64,000 nucleotides of DNA, from NCBI GenBank assembly GCA_905234755.1, contig CAJOIT010000003.1, positions 975,140 to 1,039,139 on the forward strand, in the 5' to 3' direction. Of this stretch, positions 17,155 through 26,265 are shown one piece after another. The stretch is from an uncultured Bacteroidales bacterium (GTDB lineage Bacteria > Bacteroidota > Bacteroidia > Bacteroidales > ML635J-15). Made by a program: the position numbers and the translations under genes. The stretch's first letter is position 1, and every line of letters starts with the position of its first letter. Below the pieces are notes generated by a model. The model searched no databases, had not been told where the DNA came from, and saw only the letters and a list, made by a program, of their open reading frames with translations.

Positions 17155-19194
17155 CTATTTCATAAATTTTATTATCAGCACTTCACACAAAATGAATAAC
17201 AATGCCAGCAATACGAAGAATTTCCACAGTGGTTTTCCTTCAGAAATTTCCTTGAAATCCGAAAAAGTTTGCTCAACATCGTCGAACCTGAAGATGGATG
17301 CACGTCCCGAAAATTTCTGCGTATTCATAGTCTCGAGTTCCTCCTCCGACAAGTAGTCCTGCATCGACTCGTTGCGGTTGTAGTTGAGGGCAAGCAGCGC
17401 GATAGTATCATTGTTTTCGCAAAGTCCATACACGCCTGCCGATTTTAGGTTGGCCGGCATAAAGACATTCAGCAAGCCAGAATTGTACCTCACATCGACG
17501 AGGTACGACTCGTCTTTCGCTACATATATATTATAGGTATTGCCAATTTCGTAGCTATCTACCCTAGCCTGAGCAATGGTCTCTGTGTTGATTGTCGCGT
17601 AAAGCGAATTTGCCAGCTGACTGTTCATCGCCATATTGTACATTGCCGGCGAGAAGACAACGCTCTTTGCAAAATCGGCATTCACATTGTCAATCGGCGA
17701 AGCGAAGACATACAGTTTTCCATTGCCATAGTCGCCTGCGACAAGCACAGGAGCCGAATTTTCGAGCGTCAGCACCGATGAGAACGATGCACGCGAAAAC
17801 ATGTTCAACTTATGCGTAAGCTCCATATTCGGAAGGCTACCCTGCTTTTCCTCTTTCGAGAAGACATTTCTGTACAGATTGTTCCTGTAGTCGATTCCAT
17901 AAAGCTTTGTATCGTGCTGCGTCAAACCTTCAAACTTTCCAATGGCGAACAATTCAAGGAAACTGTTGAGCGAAGCGTAATTCACCGACGAAGCCGGAAT
18001 AAGGCAAACAGAACCGCCATTGTTGACGAAAGTCTTGAGCCTTTCTGCCAATCCCGACGATATTTCCGACACCGAATTTAGCACAACAAGGTCGAAGTCG
18101 TTTATGTTCATATCCGATTCGTGTCCTTGGCGCACCTGCTCAAACTTGAAAGTTTCTTCATCGTTGCCAAACAATGCTGTCAGATAACGGCTTTCGTCCT
18201 TCGCATTGATTGCCAAAACCTTAGTTTTGTCGGATATGGCATAGCAGAAATACAAAACATTGTCGTAAACAATAGGATAATCGGAAATTTCAAGCCTTGC
18301 AGCAACATTTCCTGCGCTTGTGTTCTGATAATCAACATTCACTTCCACAGATTCCCCTGCCTCGACATTGAAATTTGTCATTGCCTTGAGCGAATCGTTC
18401 AGATAAAGCTGCATTGGAATGTCGTAGAAGCCTTCGCTCGACTTGTTTGTAATGCGAACCGTGAGATGTTCATTCTGTCCCACGCGATGCACAGGGCTGT
18501 CGAACCAGCAAGTATCAACATACAAGTTATTTATTTTCACAGGATTAAGTGACATCAGAACGGCATTTATATTTTCTGCCAACTCGGCTTCAACATCCTC
18601 GAACATATATTTCTGCATATCAGAAATTATGTAGAGCAAAGCGTTCTTGCCATTTCGAGCTAAAGCATTTGTCTTTACTATCAAGTCGTTAATCTTCATC
18701 GAATTGGCGCTTATCTTACAGTCGTCGATGCTTGTTATGACTTGGTCGCGGTTGAGAGTTGCACGGAAATCGGAATAAAAGTCGTTGGAAATGAATATGT
18801 AGTTCATCGACGGGTCGCTTGCATACACCAAGTCCTTAGCAATCTGCTTTGCATGGTCGAACACCTTGCCCTTCGCTGCATCGGCATCCATACTGAACGA
18901 GTTGTCGATGTATATTATTGACAAATCAGATGGCTCGTCGTTTGCCTTTTCGTTGTTGGGAATGAATGGACCTGCGAACACGAACACCAGCATTGCAATC
19001 GTCAGCATTCGGGCAATAAGGATGAGGATTTGCTTCAACTTGGTCTTTGTGCGCGTTTCCTTTTTAACATCCTCAATGAATGCAGTATTGCTGAAATATA
19101 CAACCTTAGGCTTGCGGAAGTTTATCAGGTGGATTATCACCGGAATAGCCATCGCAAACAAAGCCCAGAGGAAAGATGGATTAAGAAATGCCAT
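17155..19194 (-). CDS. BatA-like membrane protein with vWA-type domain
   Basis: 679 residues. The N-terminus (FLNPSFLWALFAMAIPVIIHLINFRKPKVVYFSN) is the BatA/DUF3520-type double-membrane module, with a second helix at about 55-75. It is followed by a von Willebrand A-like domain with IYIDNSFSMDA (MIDAS DxSxS), a long extracytoplasmic region, and one C-terminal helix (FFVLLALLFILCEVLIIKF). Related proteins belong to the Bacteroidota aerotolerance (Bat) gene group or to uncharacterised vWA systems. No MoxR ATPase or other Bat gene is near, so its role here is open. Confidence 0.85.
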   Translation of the reverse strand: MAFLNPSFLWALFAMAIPVIIHLINFRKPKVVYFSNTAFIEDVKKETRTKTKLKQILILIARMLTIAMLVFVFAGPFIPNNEKANDEPSDLSIIYIDNSFSMDADAAKGKVFDHAKQIAKDLVYASDPSMNYIFISNDFYSDFRATLNRDQVITSIDDCKISANSMKINDLIVKTNALARNGKNALLYIISDMQKYMFEDVEAELAENINAVLMSLNPVKINNLYVDTCWFDSPVHRVGQNEHLTVRITNKSSEGFYDIPMQLYLNDSLKAMTNFNVEAGESVEVNVDYQNTSAGNVAARLEISDYPIVYDNVLYFCYAISDKTKVLAINAKDESRYLTALFGNDEETFKFEQVRQGHESDMNINDFDLVVLNSVSEISSGLAERLKTFVNNGGSVCLIPASSVNYASLNSFLELFAIGKFEGLTQHDTKLYGIDYRNNLYRNVFSKEEKQGSLPNMELTHKLNMFSRASFSSVLTLENSAPVLVAGDYGNGKLYVFASPIDNVNADFAKSVVFSPAMYNMAMNSQLANSLYATINTETIAQARVDSYEIGNTYNIYVAKDESYLVDVRYNSGLLNVFMPANLKSAGVYGLCENNDTIALLALNYNRNESMQDYLSEEELETMNTQKFSGRASIFRFDDVEQTFSDFKEISEGKPLWKFFVLLALLFILCEVLIIKFMK

Positions 19195-19232
19195 TTACGA
19201 TTTTAGATTTATGAATCAAGAAAAAAAACAAA

Positions 19233-20192
19233 TTACCATTTCCTATTTAAATAAAAAATATCTTCTGGTTTGCTTTGAAGCTGAATGTCAAATTTTAAAC
19301 TTGTTTCAACTTTTGTGCTTGCATTGTGTATTCTAAACGAAATGGACCAACCATTATCCATTGTAAGAATAAGTGTCGTTTTTGATTTTTCTTTGAATCC
19401 CAGTTCAATAATGCGTGTAGGTAATTTAATTTTAGGAATTTTAATTTGGGGAGAGATTTTATTAGCAGATTTGTTCAATGTTCCAGATATATTGAAAGGC
19501 ATAATAGTTGTGGTGTGATTATTATTATGTATCAGTTTGTAATAATCTTTCCCATTACTAGCAATAAGATATTTTATCAAATTCCCTGTAATAGACTTTG
19601 ATTTATTCAATGATAATAATTCTTTTGCAAATGCTTTTAAAATCGGGACATAAACATTGTCTTCTTTTTTGCTCAAATCTCTCCAATTCTTATTTTGTTC
19701 TTTGAGTTTCTGTAATTTGTCAAAAGTTGGTTTGATTTCTGCAAAATATTGTTTTGAACAAGGATGATTCATCCATTCTTGTCCGAAATCCAAATGAGGG
19801 GAAAGACGGGAATGTTTTAATGAAGAATGATTGTGTTTTACAGATATTCCAATTTCCCATTTTATAGAACGGCGAATAATCAAAACATCGCGAATATCTC
19901 CATTTTTAGTGGCTACATTATCTGGCTGAAGCGAAACGGATAAGACATCTTTACCATCTTCAATAATACGTGGCTCCATCTCTATAATTGCAATTATTCC
20001 ACTTTTTGCAGACAATTGCATTTCCTGTCTATCTTGTGTAGAAATCCCATTCTTATAACGGTCTTTAGCAATAGCTAAACTTTCATTATTTTCAATTTCA
20101 ATCCTTCTATATTTAGAAACAATATCTTTTATTGCTAAAATGCAAGCATATTCGTATGCTTTTCCATAAATGGTAGAATTTATCGTATTCAT
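19233..20192 (-). CDS. HaeIII-like type II restriction endonuclease
   Basis: 319 residues. The partner methyltransferase is very close to M.HaeIII, and this protein begins like that family's endonuclease (MNTINSTIYGKAYEYACILAI) with a basic central region (IKWEIGISVKHNHSSLKHSRLS) expected for an HaeIII-type nuclease. Predicted target GGCC. Its ATG overlaps the methyltransferase stop by four bases (ATGA), so methylase is made first. The stretch is visibly more AT-rich than its neighbours, which suggests transfer. Specificity is inferred. Confidence 0.85.
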   Translation of the reverse strand: MNTINSTIYGKAYEYACILAIKDIVSKYRRIEIENNESLAIAKDRYKNGISTQDRQEMQLSAKSGIIAIIEMEPRIIEDGKDVLSVSLQPDNVATKNGDIRDVLIIRRSIKWEIGISVKHNHSSLKHSRLSPHLDFGQEWMNHPCSKQYFAEIKPTFDKLQKLKEQNKNWRDLSKKEDNVYVPILKAFAKELLSLNKSKSITGNLIKYLIASNGKDYYKLIHNNNHTTTIMPFNISGTLNKSANKISPQIKIPKIKLPTRIIELGFKEKSKTTLILTMDNGWSISFRIHNASTKVETSLKFDIQLQSKPEDIFYLNRKW

Positions 20193-21190
20193 TTTTTTAC
20201 ATTTTTAAATAAATCATTAAATATTTGATTGGCAATAGCATAAGCTAAATTTACAGGAACTGCATTACCTATCATCTTGTAGCCGTCCGCAATATCATTA
20301 TATACGAAAACAAAATCGTCTGGAAATGTTTGAATTCTTGCGCATTCTCGAACAGAGAGTCTGCGGTATTCTTTTTCATGTCCTGGTTCAAAAATTCGTT
20401 TGTTTTGTGATATAAATTTCATTTTTGGAGCTTGAGGATGAATAGGTGCATGTCGTCCGCCAGCTTGAATTGTAAATGACGGTTCGTCCCATGCTCGTAC
20501 ACGATTTCTTGACATATAAATGGTCGAAAATCCGCCATTCATATATTCATGATTAGGAATGTTTAGCGTATCACCATTGGTTTTATTGTATTCTTTTGCT
20601 GGTTGAGCCTGTTGTAAATCCCCAATAGCATCTTTCAATGTCGGTTTATACTCTTGAGGTTCAGGAAAATGGAACTGTTTTTTCAAATTTTTTCGATAGC
20701 CAACAATTATTACTCTCAATCTTGTTTCTGGAACATTGTAATCATTAGCATCAACGAGTTTCCATGATATATTGTATCCGCATTCTTCGAATTGCTCCAA
20801 AAAACCATTAAATGCCTCTGCGTGTTTTGGGTGCAAAATGCCTGAAACATTTTCAACAACAAAAAATTTAGGTTGTTTTATTTTTAAGATTCTGATATAA
20901 TCAAAAAATAGTTTTCCTCTACTATCGTTGATTCCTCTTCCAGCACCAGCTTCGCTCCAACTTTGACATGGAGGTCCACCTATAATTCCATCGCAATCAG
21001 GGATTTCTTCTGGAGTAATATCAGTTATGCTTCGTCTATCTAAAATGGTATTAGGGAAGTTCTTTTCAAAAGTAGCCCATATCTTTTTGTCATATTCATT
21101 AGCCCAAATAGTAGAAAATCCTGCCTTTTCAAACCCTAAATCCAATCCACCCGCACCAGAAAAAAGCGATACTATATTTTTTGTGTTCAT
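20189..21190 (-). CDS. HaeIII-like DNA (cytosine-5) methyltransferase
   Basis: 333 residues with all C5-methyltransferase motifs in order: SLFSGAGGLDLGFEKAGF (I), GGPPCQSWSEAG (IV, catalytic Cys), FFVVENVSG (VI), a QxRxR-like ETRLRVIIVG (VIII), and GYKMIGNAVPVNLAY (X). The target-recognition region (YMSRNRVRAWDEPSFTIQAGGRHAPIHPQAP) closely resembles M.HaeIII, so GGCC is the likely site. First gene of the R-M pair. Several GGCC sites remain in this window, so the methylase must protect them if the nuclease is active. Confidence 0.93.
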   Translation of the reverse strand: MNTKNIVSLFSGAGGLDLGFEKAGFSTIWANEYDKKIWATFEKNFPNTILDRRSITDITPEEIPDCDGIIGGPPCQSWSEAGAGRGINDSRGKLFFDYIRILKIKQPKFFVVENVSGILHPKHAEAFNGFLEQFEECGYNISWKLVDANDYNVPETRLRVIIVGYRKNLKKQFHFPEPQEYKPTLKDAIGDLQQAQPAKEYNKTNGDTLNIPNHEYMNGGFSTIYMSRNRVRAWDEPSFTIQAGGRHAPIHPQAPKMKFISQNKRIFEPGHEKEYRRLSVRECARIQTFPDDFVFVYNDIADGYKMIGNAVPVNLAYAIANQIFNDLFKNVKK

Positions 21191-21234
21191 AGATTTTATG
21201 TTATTTTTCTATTAAAAAGTTTTTACATCCATTA

Positions 21235-21969
21235 CTATTTTTTTAACAACAGGTTCTCAATTCCACAACTATCATTGAAAGTGCTTATGTCAACACCGCC
21301 ATCAATACCATCGATATGACCGACATACGAATCGGTCTGCCAGAGAGTATATTTTGCCGTGCTTGGAATTGTCGGATTCGACATCCAGAACATATAATCT
21401 GCAAAATCTTTTTTCAGTCGCTTATGATAAACACCTACAGAACAGCATATTATAGGTCTTACTCCGCAATATTCCTCAACCTTGTCCAAAAACGACTTCA
21501 GTGCAGCCGAAAATTCCTCCTTCGACGAACGCTTGAACTCGCATTCTGCATAAACAGCAGGTATAAGGTCCTGGTCGTCAACCTTTACTGTTTTCTTGAA
21601 GTTCTTAAACTGGTCTTCTGGCTTTGATGTCATCCTGAAATAATGGATAGCACCGACCTTCAACCCTGCCTTGCGAGCAGCCTTCTGCGACTTCTTGTAC
21701 TTAGAGTCCTGCACCGAAGCACCGTCGGTTGCCTTCAAATATACAAACCGCACCAACGAATCCTGAGCAACCTTGTCCCAATCTTTTACATTATTTTCGT
21801 GTGACAACACAATACCATCGTAAATAGTCGAGTCGCCCATATAGTTAGGTTCTTCTTCCCTAATTTCAGCATACGATTTCGTCTCAGTAGAGTTTCCTTC
21901 CTTAGAACCTCCGCACGAAACGCCGAAAACAGCAAGGCAAATTGCCATAAATACCAATACTTTCTTCAT
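21235..21969 (-). CDS. GH25-like lipoprotein with degenerate active site
   Basis: 244 residues. A lipoprotein leader (MKKVLVFMAICLAVFGVSCGG) is followed by a fold like GH25 muramidases: GIVLSHENNVKDWDKVA, FVYLKATDGASVQDSKY, AGLKVGAIHYFRM, IPAVYAECEF, and a C-terminal WQTDSYVGHIDGIDGGVDISTF. In active GH25 enzymes the first motif has GIDxS and the third DxE; here the Asp residues are replaced (V in GIVLS, Y in VYAE) and only the Glu remains. It may bind peptidoglycan without cutting it. A TATCTTTG box (21986-21993) lies upstream. Confidence 0.75.
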   Translation of the reverse strand: MKKVLVFMAICLAVFGVSCGGSKEGNSTETKSYAEIREEEPNYMGDSTIYDGIVLSHENNVKDWDKVAQDSLVRFVYLKATDGASVQDSKYKKSQKAARKAGLKVGAIHYFRMTSKPEDQFKNFKKTVKVDDQDLIPAVYAECEFKRSSKEEFSAALKSFLDKVEEYCGVRPIICCSVGVYHKRLKKDFADYMFWMSNPTIPSTAKYTLWQTDSYVGHIDGIDGGVDISTFNDSCGIENLLLKK

Positions 21970-21985
21970 CACAATAATTTTTGTG

Positions 21986-21993
21986 CAAAGATA
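21986..21993 (-). promoter_or_regulatory. -7 box TATCTTTG for the GH25-like gene
   Basis: TATCTTTG on the minus strand, 16 bases before the ATG at 21969. A second similar box lies at 21997-22004. Confidence 0.6.
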
Positions 21994-22078
21994 AGGCAAA
22001 GATATGGATATGACAAAAGGAGTATTCATAAACTAATTAAAACAAAAATATCATTGTTGTCCGCTAAATCCACTTACC

Positions 22079-22235
22079 GTCATTCCGGAAAGCTGAACGA
22101 ACAGCATAAGGAACGTTGCTCGAGAGTTCGCTTATCCGGAATCTGCTTAGTAATAATTATGTTAGCAGATTACGGACAGCAGTCTTCACAACGCTCCCCA
22201 TTCTGTATCGCGTGTTACGACTAGCTTCCGAAATG
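22079..22235. mobile_element. MITE-like element, copy B (inverted relative to copy A)
   Basis: A 157-bp element whose reverse complement aligns with copy A over several blocks (acacgcgata, agcgttgt, agattcc, acgttcctta, cggaatgac). It also has a central hairpin, GAATCTGCT ... AGCAGATT. The rest of the spacer 21994-22389 shows no gene. Confidence 0.65.
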
Positions 22236-22331
22236 AATAGCCCTACATCTAAATATTTATATAAATAAATGATAATAACGAATTTACAATGTTAGTACGA
22301 TTTTTTAGCAGACAACAATACAAAAATATAA

Positions 22332-22359
22332 TGGCGCAGACTAATAAAAGCCTACGCCA
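22332..22359 (-). terminator. Terminator of the LPP20/CsgG-like operon
   Basis: Minus-strand hairpin TGGCGTAG ... CTGCGCCA, then a moderate T-rich run. It lies 30 bases after the last stop of the operon. Confidence 0.6.
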
Positions 22360-22389
22360 ACAAGAAATTGAAAAAAATCTTTGATAATA

Positions 22390-23541
22390 TCAAAATGCCC
22401 TTATCGCACGGACATTAATAGCCTTTGTTTTATCCTCTTCGTCATTGTCGCCAAATGTTGACACCCAATAGGCTTCTTTCTTGTTCTTTTCATTGCTTGT
22501 CCAATATTTCCCATCGTTTAAAACCATACCACCTGCTTTTGACAAAGCCTGACTTATTGGACCTTGCCTCCCCATTTTCTTATTTGCTACAATCAATAAT
22601 TTCCAAAGTTCGCCTGCACTTGGTAGATACCAACCATTTCCATGTTGCACACACCATCCTGCCGCTGGCGCAGCCCCAACACCTAATTCTCCAACGATTG
22701 ATTCGCAGTAACCTTTACCTATCCCACATGTAAATGCCAAATTACAATCTTCTTCATTAAATAACATACTTACATCATGACAATTGGCATTTTTAGTTTG
22801 GTTTTCCCATTGTATTATGGTTTCATCAAGCGACACCGCCAACCCTTGTCCATTTTGATTTAAGAAAAAAATTATGCCATAGGTACCGTCATCAAAATTT
22901 TTAAGACTCCCCACTTGGTCTTGTACAGGAACATTGCCATTAGGTGTAATGGGATTAATTTTATTCGTTTGTTGGATAGCAGACGGCTCTGACTTTGGCT
23001 TAGATACTACTTGTTGTTCAGGTTGCTTGACAGGAGCATTAGATTGTGGCATACTACCGCCTAATTGTGAACCATAGTTTGTTCCAAACAACTTATTGGC
23101 TAACATTTCACAACCATGCTGTACGTCAGATGCTGTTATTCCCATAAGTACATTGTCTGTCATCTCCGTTCTTGCACTTTCTACATTCAGAATCTTAGCA
23201 GTAATAAACATATTCTGATCATCAACTTTAACGGCTTCTGCAACAAGTATATAAGCTGCCCCAGTCATTTCTCCCAATTTCCGAATCTGGTCTTCGCTTA
23301 CCATTCCTGTCCTTTGAAACGACTGCTCGCCAACAATAGCATCAATATCTGTACGGTCGTATGCTTCGTACCCAGGTGTATTTGTAATGGCTTTTGATAG
23401 GTTACTTCGTAACATCAACTTTTGTGCATATCCAATATTCCCTTCTTTGTCAATAGTTTCAAGAATAGCAACACGCTTTACTTGTGCAGAAACAAGTGTA
23501 CTAATTATAAATAATATTGAAAAAAACAAAAGCCGTTTCAC
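22390..23541 (-). CDS. CsgG-like exported protein with DUF1566/lectin-fold-like C-terminus (paralogue 1)
   Basis: 383 residues. A signal peptide (MKRLLFFSILFIISTLVSA) leads into a CsgG/LpoB-like domain: VAILETIDKEGNIGYAQKLMLRSNL, YEAYDRTDIDAIVGEQ, KLGEMTGAAYILVAEAVKV. A Pro/Gln/Asn-rich linker (about 165-215) joins it to a C-terminal domain with WCVQHGNGWYLPSAGEL...KYWTSNEK...AINVRAIRAF, the DUF1566/Lcl pattern with a C-type-lectin-like fold. It is a close paralogue of the gene at 24089. Last gene of the five-gene operon. Role unknown: perhaps outer-membrane assembly or a sensor of the envelope. Confidence 0.8.
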   Translation of the reverse strand: MKRLLFFSILFIISTLVSAQVKRVAILETIDKEGNIGYAQKLMLRSNLSKAITNTPGYEAYDRTDIDAIVGEQSFQRTGMVSEDQIRKLGEMTGAAYILVAEAVKVDDQNMFITAKILNVESARTEMTDNVLMGITASDVQHGCEMLANKLFGTNYGSQLGGSMPQSNAPVKQPEQQVVSKPKSEPSAIQQTNKINPITPNGNVPVQDQVGSLKNFDDGTYGIIFFLNQNGQGLAVSLDETIIQWENQTKNANCHDVSMLFNEEDCNLAFTCGIGKGYCESIVGELGVGAAPAAGWCVQHGNGWYLPSAGELWKLLIVANKKMGRQGPISQALSKAGGMVLNDGKYWTSNEKNKKEAYWVSTFGDNDEEDKTKAINVRAIRAF

Positions 23542-23560
23542 CTTTTCTCCCTATTACTTT

Positions 23561-24052
23561 TTAAAAATTTAACGCAAGACCGAAACCATTTCCTGTTACC
23601 TGGAAATTCAACGACATCTCCCTATCACATTGATTAAACGAATTACAAGACTTTATCTTATATTTCTTTGATTTACTGAAAAACGCTCCAGATGTCCCCA
23701 TCAAAACGGCACCTGCCCCCATCATGGATGCACCGCCCACCACTGATGTAAACAATAATTCAACTACACCAGTTACGAACAAACCACCTCCTACACCGAG
23801 CATTGTAATTCCAGTAGTTCTAAAAGTATCACCTTTCTTGAAATCGGGATATGCCATTGCACATTCACTTTGAATCATAGCCTTAGCTTCCGTCTTATTA
23901 ATTTCACGACCACCATATGAATACTTATTATGTCCCAAATATGAGAGATAAGAATTTTGACTTTGGTAGCCATAGTTTTGAGCATAAGAATTTAGTGAAA
24001 ATACCATTGTTACAATTAATAACAAAACATTTAAAGGGAAAAAAATCTTCAT
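23561..24052 (-). CDS. Small exported protein with Gly-rich membrane hairpin
   Basis: 163 residues. A signal peptide is followed by a Tyr/Gln/Ser-rich segment (QNYGYQSQNSYLSYLGHNKYSYGG) and two adjacent Gly-rich hydrophobic segments (about 80-125). Short cysteine pairs occur near the end (KSCNSFNQCDRE). I do not recognise the family. It lies between the two CsgG-like paralogues and is probably a partner of theirs. Confidence 0.7.
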   Translation of the reverse strand: MKIFFPLNVLLLIVTMVFSLNSYAQNYGYQSQNSYLSYLGHNKYSYGGREINKTEAKAMIQSECAMAYPDFKKGDTFRTTGITMLGVGGGLFVTGVVELLFTSVVGGASMMGAGAVLMGTSGAFFSKSKKYKIKSCNSFNQCDREMSLNFQVTGNGFGLALNF

Positions 24053-24088
24053 AGTAATAATTATTATAGTTATTTAATATACAATCTA

Positions 24089-25165
24089 TTAGAAAGCCCG
24101 TATTGCTCTGACATAAAGAGTTTCAATCTTATCTTCAGAAGACATTCGTCCTGATAAAGAGACATTTATAGCTTCATCATCATCATTTTCGGAACTGCTC
24201 CAATACCATTCATCAGCCAGCCCCCTGCCATTATTACTTTGCAAAGCAATACTTATCAATCCATTGGTTTGCTTTTCAATGGAAAACAAATACGCAAGTT
24301 CACCAGAACTTGGCAGATACCAGCCCTCGCCATGCCTTGTACACCATTCTGCAGCAGTTGCCATAGAGCCTAATTGTGAAATAAGAGCAGTAGTATATTG
24401 CATTCCTAAACCAATCCTACACATATTTTCCCCATCAGTATCGGGAATTTGTGCTATGTTTTGACAATCCTTGTTCTTTCTTGCGTTTTGCCATTGTGCT
24501 GTCGTCATATCCAATGACACTGCTAATCCTGTTCCATCCGCATTTTTCATAAAGATGATACCTTTGGTATTATCTGGGAAAGCAACTACAGTACCTATTT
24601 CATTTGAAACATTGTTACTAGGTATTGACATTTGCGATACTACTTGTTGGTTTTGATTTCCGAAATTGCTTGTAACAGTTTGATTTGATGCAGATTTAGA
24701 CGCATTAATCCCTAACAATTTATTTGCAAGACTTTCGCAACCATTTTGAATGTCGCTAGGCGTAGTACTCATAAGGACATTGTCAGAAATTTCGGTTTTT
24801 GCAGTCTCAACATTAAGAATTTTTGCAGTGATAAACATATTGTTATCATCTACCTTTGCCGCTTCTGCAACAAGTATATATTGCGCACCTGTCATTTCGC
24901 CAAGCCTTTTAATCTGGTCTTCACTTACCATACCAGTACGTTGGAAGTTTTGTTCACCCATGATGGCATCCATATCGGTACGGTCGTATGCTTCGTATCC
25001 AGGTGCTTTTGCAATTGCTTTTGCGAGATTGCTACGCAACATAAGTTTGTGTACATACGAAATAGTTCCCGACTTGTCAACTGTTTCCAAAATTGCAATC
25101 TTCTTGACTTGTGCCGACAAAGCTACAGGTATTACCAAAAACAGAATTATAATAAAATGTTTCAT
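24089..25165 (-). CDS. CsgG-like exported protein with DUF1566/lectin-fold-like C-terminus (paralogue 2)
   Basis: 358 residues with the same layout as the gene at 22390: signal peptide, CsgG/LpoB-like domain (VAILETVDKSGTISYVHKLMLRSNLAKAI, YDRTDMDAIMGEQNFQRTGMVSEDQI), Asn/Ser-rich linker, and a C-terminal WCTRHGEGWYLPSSGEL...WYWSSSEN...LYVRAIRAF domain. The N-terminal domains are nearly identical while linkers and lectin-like tails differ, which suggests a local duplication followed by change in the tail. It starts 12 bases after the LPP20-like gene. Confidence 0.8.
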   Translation of the reverse strand: MKHFIIILFLVIPVALSAQVKKIAILETVDKSGTISYVHKLMLRSNLAKAIAKAPGYEAYDRTDMDAIMGEQNFQRTGMVSEDQIKRLGEMTGAQYILVAEAAKVDDNNMFITAKILNVETAKTEISDNVLMSTTPSDIQNGCESLANKLLGINASKSASNQTVTSNFGNQNQQVVSQMSIPSNNVSNEIGTVVAFPDNTKGIIFMKNADGTGLAVSLDMTTAQWQNARKNKDCQNIAQIPDTDGENMCRIGLGMQYTTALISQLGSMATAAEWCTRHGEGWYLPSSGELAYLFSIEKQTNGLISIALQSNNGRGLADEWYWSSSENDDDEAINVSLSGRMSSEDKIETLYVRAIRAF

Positions 25166-25177
25166 ACTAATGATTTG

Positions 25178-26245
25178 TTACTGGGATATTACTTCTTTTA
25201 TTGTTTTAGATAAGTTCTTTACAACGTCTTTGTACGCAGAACGAGCAGCTTCGGCATAATTCAGCGTATGAGTACCTTTTTGATGTATCTCATCTTCATA
25301 TATACGTTGCGAGGTTGTCTGCTTATCTATGCCCACCCCAACATCAACGTATGAGGTGAATGCTTTTACTCCGCCATAATCCAAACAATTATAGTCCCTT
25401 GTATTAGCATTAATATAAACAGACCAGTCTGCTATTGAGGAATCCTGAACGAATTCACACCCCACATCCGACAAGCCAGCTTGCAATTCTTTCTGTAACG
25501 TAGGGAAAGGCTTATCGCCCAATACCGCCGTACAACTAATAAAAAGTTTCAAACCATGCTGAAGCGATGCGCATATATTCAGTAGTTTCTGCTGCAATGA
25601 ATGCATTTCGTCAAGCTGTAGCGATTCCGTATCATCGTCGATAGAAAGCAGAAGTTTTTGCGATTGCTCCACTTCTGCGAATAAGGGCAGTGCATTCTGT
25701 GCGGCTTCACGCGCTTTCACTTTCTGCTCTGCTTCCACCATTTGGCTCACATTGTCAATTGCCATTTCAATCTTTGTCAATGTCACCGTAATTTGCTTTT
25801 CTGTCTTCTTAATCAATTCTTTTCGCGACACGTAAGCAAATGCACCTATATCTTTTGTCTTCGGATCTTGCCATGCATCAATTTTCAGACCTGCCACTTC
25901 CAATTCAACACTTATATGTGTTTTTGACTCAAACACTTCAGTAATACGTTCATCAAACTGGGTGGTTGAGTGCAATAATTCGCTGCGACTACTATTAGAC
26001 ATTTGCTTTTCTATATTCATGCGTATGCTTGACACAGCCTCAACACGTGCCTCATCTTTTAGCCTTGAGTATGCATTATCAATAGATTCGCAAGGCTTCT
26101 GTTCGCCAGTCACAAAACCTATATACCATTCGCCTTTCGGATAATGGAATTGACGACTTGCTGGCTCCCACCAATCCGGCGGAATCTGAGAAAATGCAAA
26201 TAAAGGTTGCGACAATAGAATTATTAGCAGAATCCTTTTCCACAT
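25178..26245 (-). CDS. LPP20-like exported protein
   Basis: 355 residues with a signal peptide (MWKRILLIILLSQPLFAFSQ). The N-terminal part matches the LPP20 pattern: PDWW... YIGFVTGEQ, A-rich helix SRLKDEARVEAVSSIRMNIEKQ, and VEVAGLKIDAWQDPKTKDIGAFAYVSRKEL. The C-terminal half has a second alpha/beta domain ending in YAEAARSAYKDVVKNLSKTIKE, as seen in CsgG-partner proteins. LPP20-family proteins are found with CsgG-like and FlgO-like proteins in other bacteria. Periplasmic or outer-membrane role inferred. Confidence 0.75.
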   Translation of the reverse strand: MWKRILLIILLSQPLFAFSQIPPDWWEPASRQFHYPKGEWYIGFVTGEQKPCESIDNAYSRLKDEARVEAVSSIRMNIEKQMSNSSRSELLHSTTQFDERITEVFESKTHISVELEVAGLKIDAWQDPKTKDIGAFAYVSRKELIKKTEKQITVTLTKIEMAIDNVSQMVEAEQKVKAREAAQNALPLFAEVEQSQKLLLSIDDDTESLQLDEMHSLQQKLLNICASLQHGLKLFISCTAVLGDKPFPTLQKELQAGLSDVGCEFVQDSSIADWSVYINANTRDYNCLDYGGVKAFTSYVDVGVGIDKQTTSQRIYEDEIHQKGTHTLNYAEAARSAYKDVVKNLSKTIKEVISQ

Positions 26246-26265
26246 ACTACGATGCTTTGCACTAA

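Noticed and set aside
17155..19194. Part of a full Bat aerotolerance operon
   Set aside because: No MoxR, BatB, BatC or BatD genes are adjacent, so only the single BatA-like gene is called.
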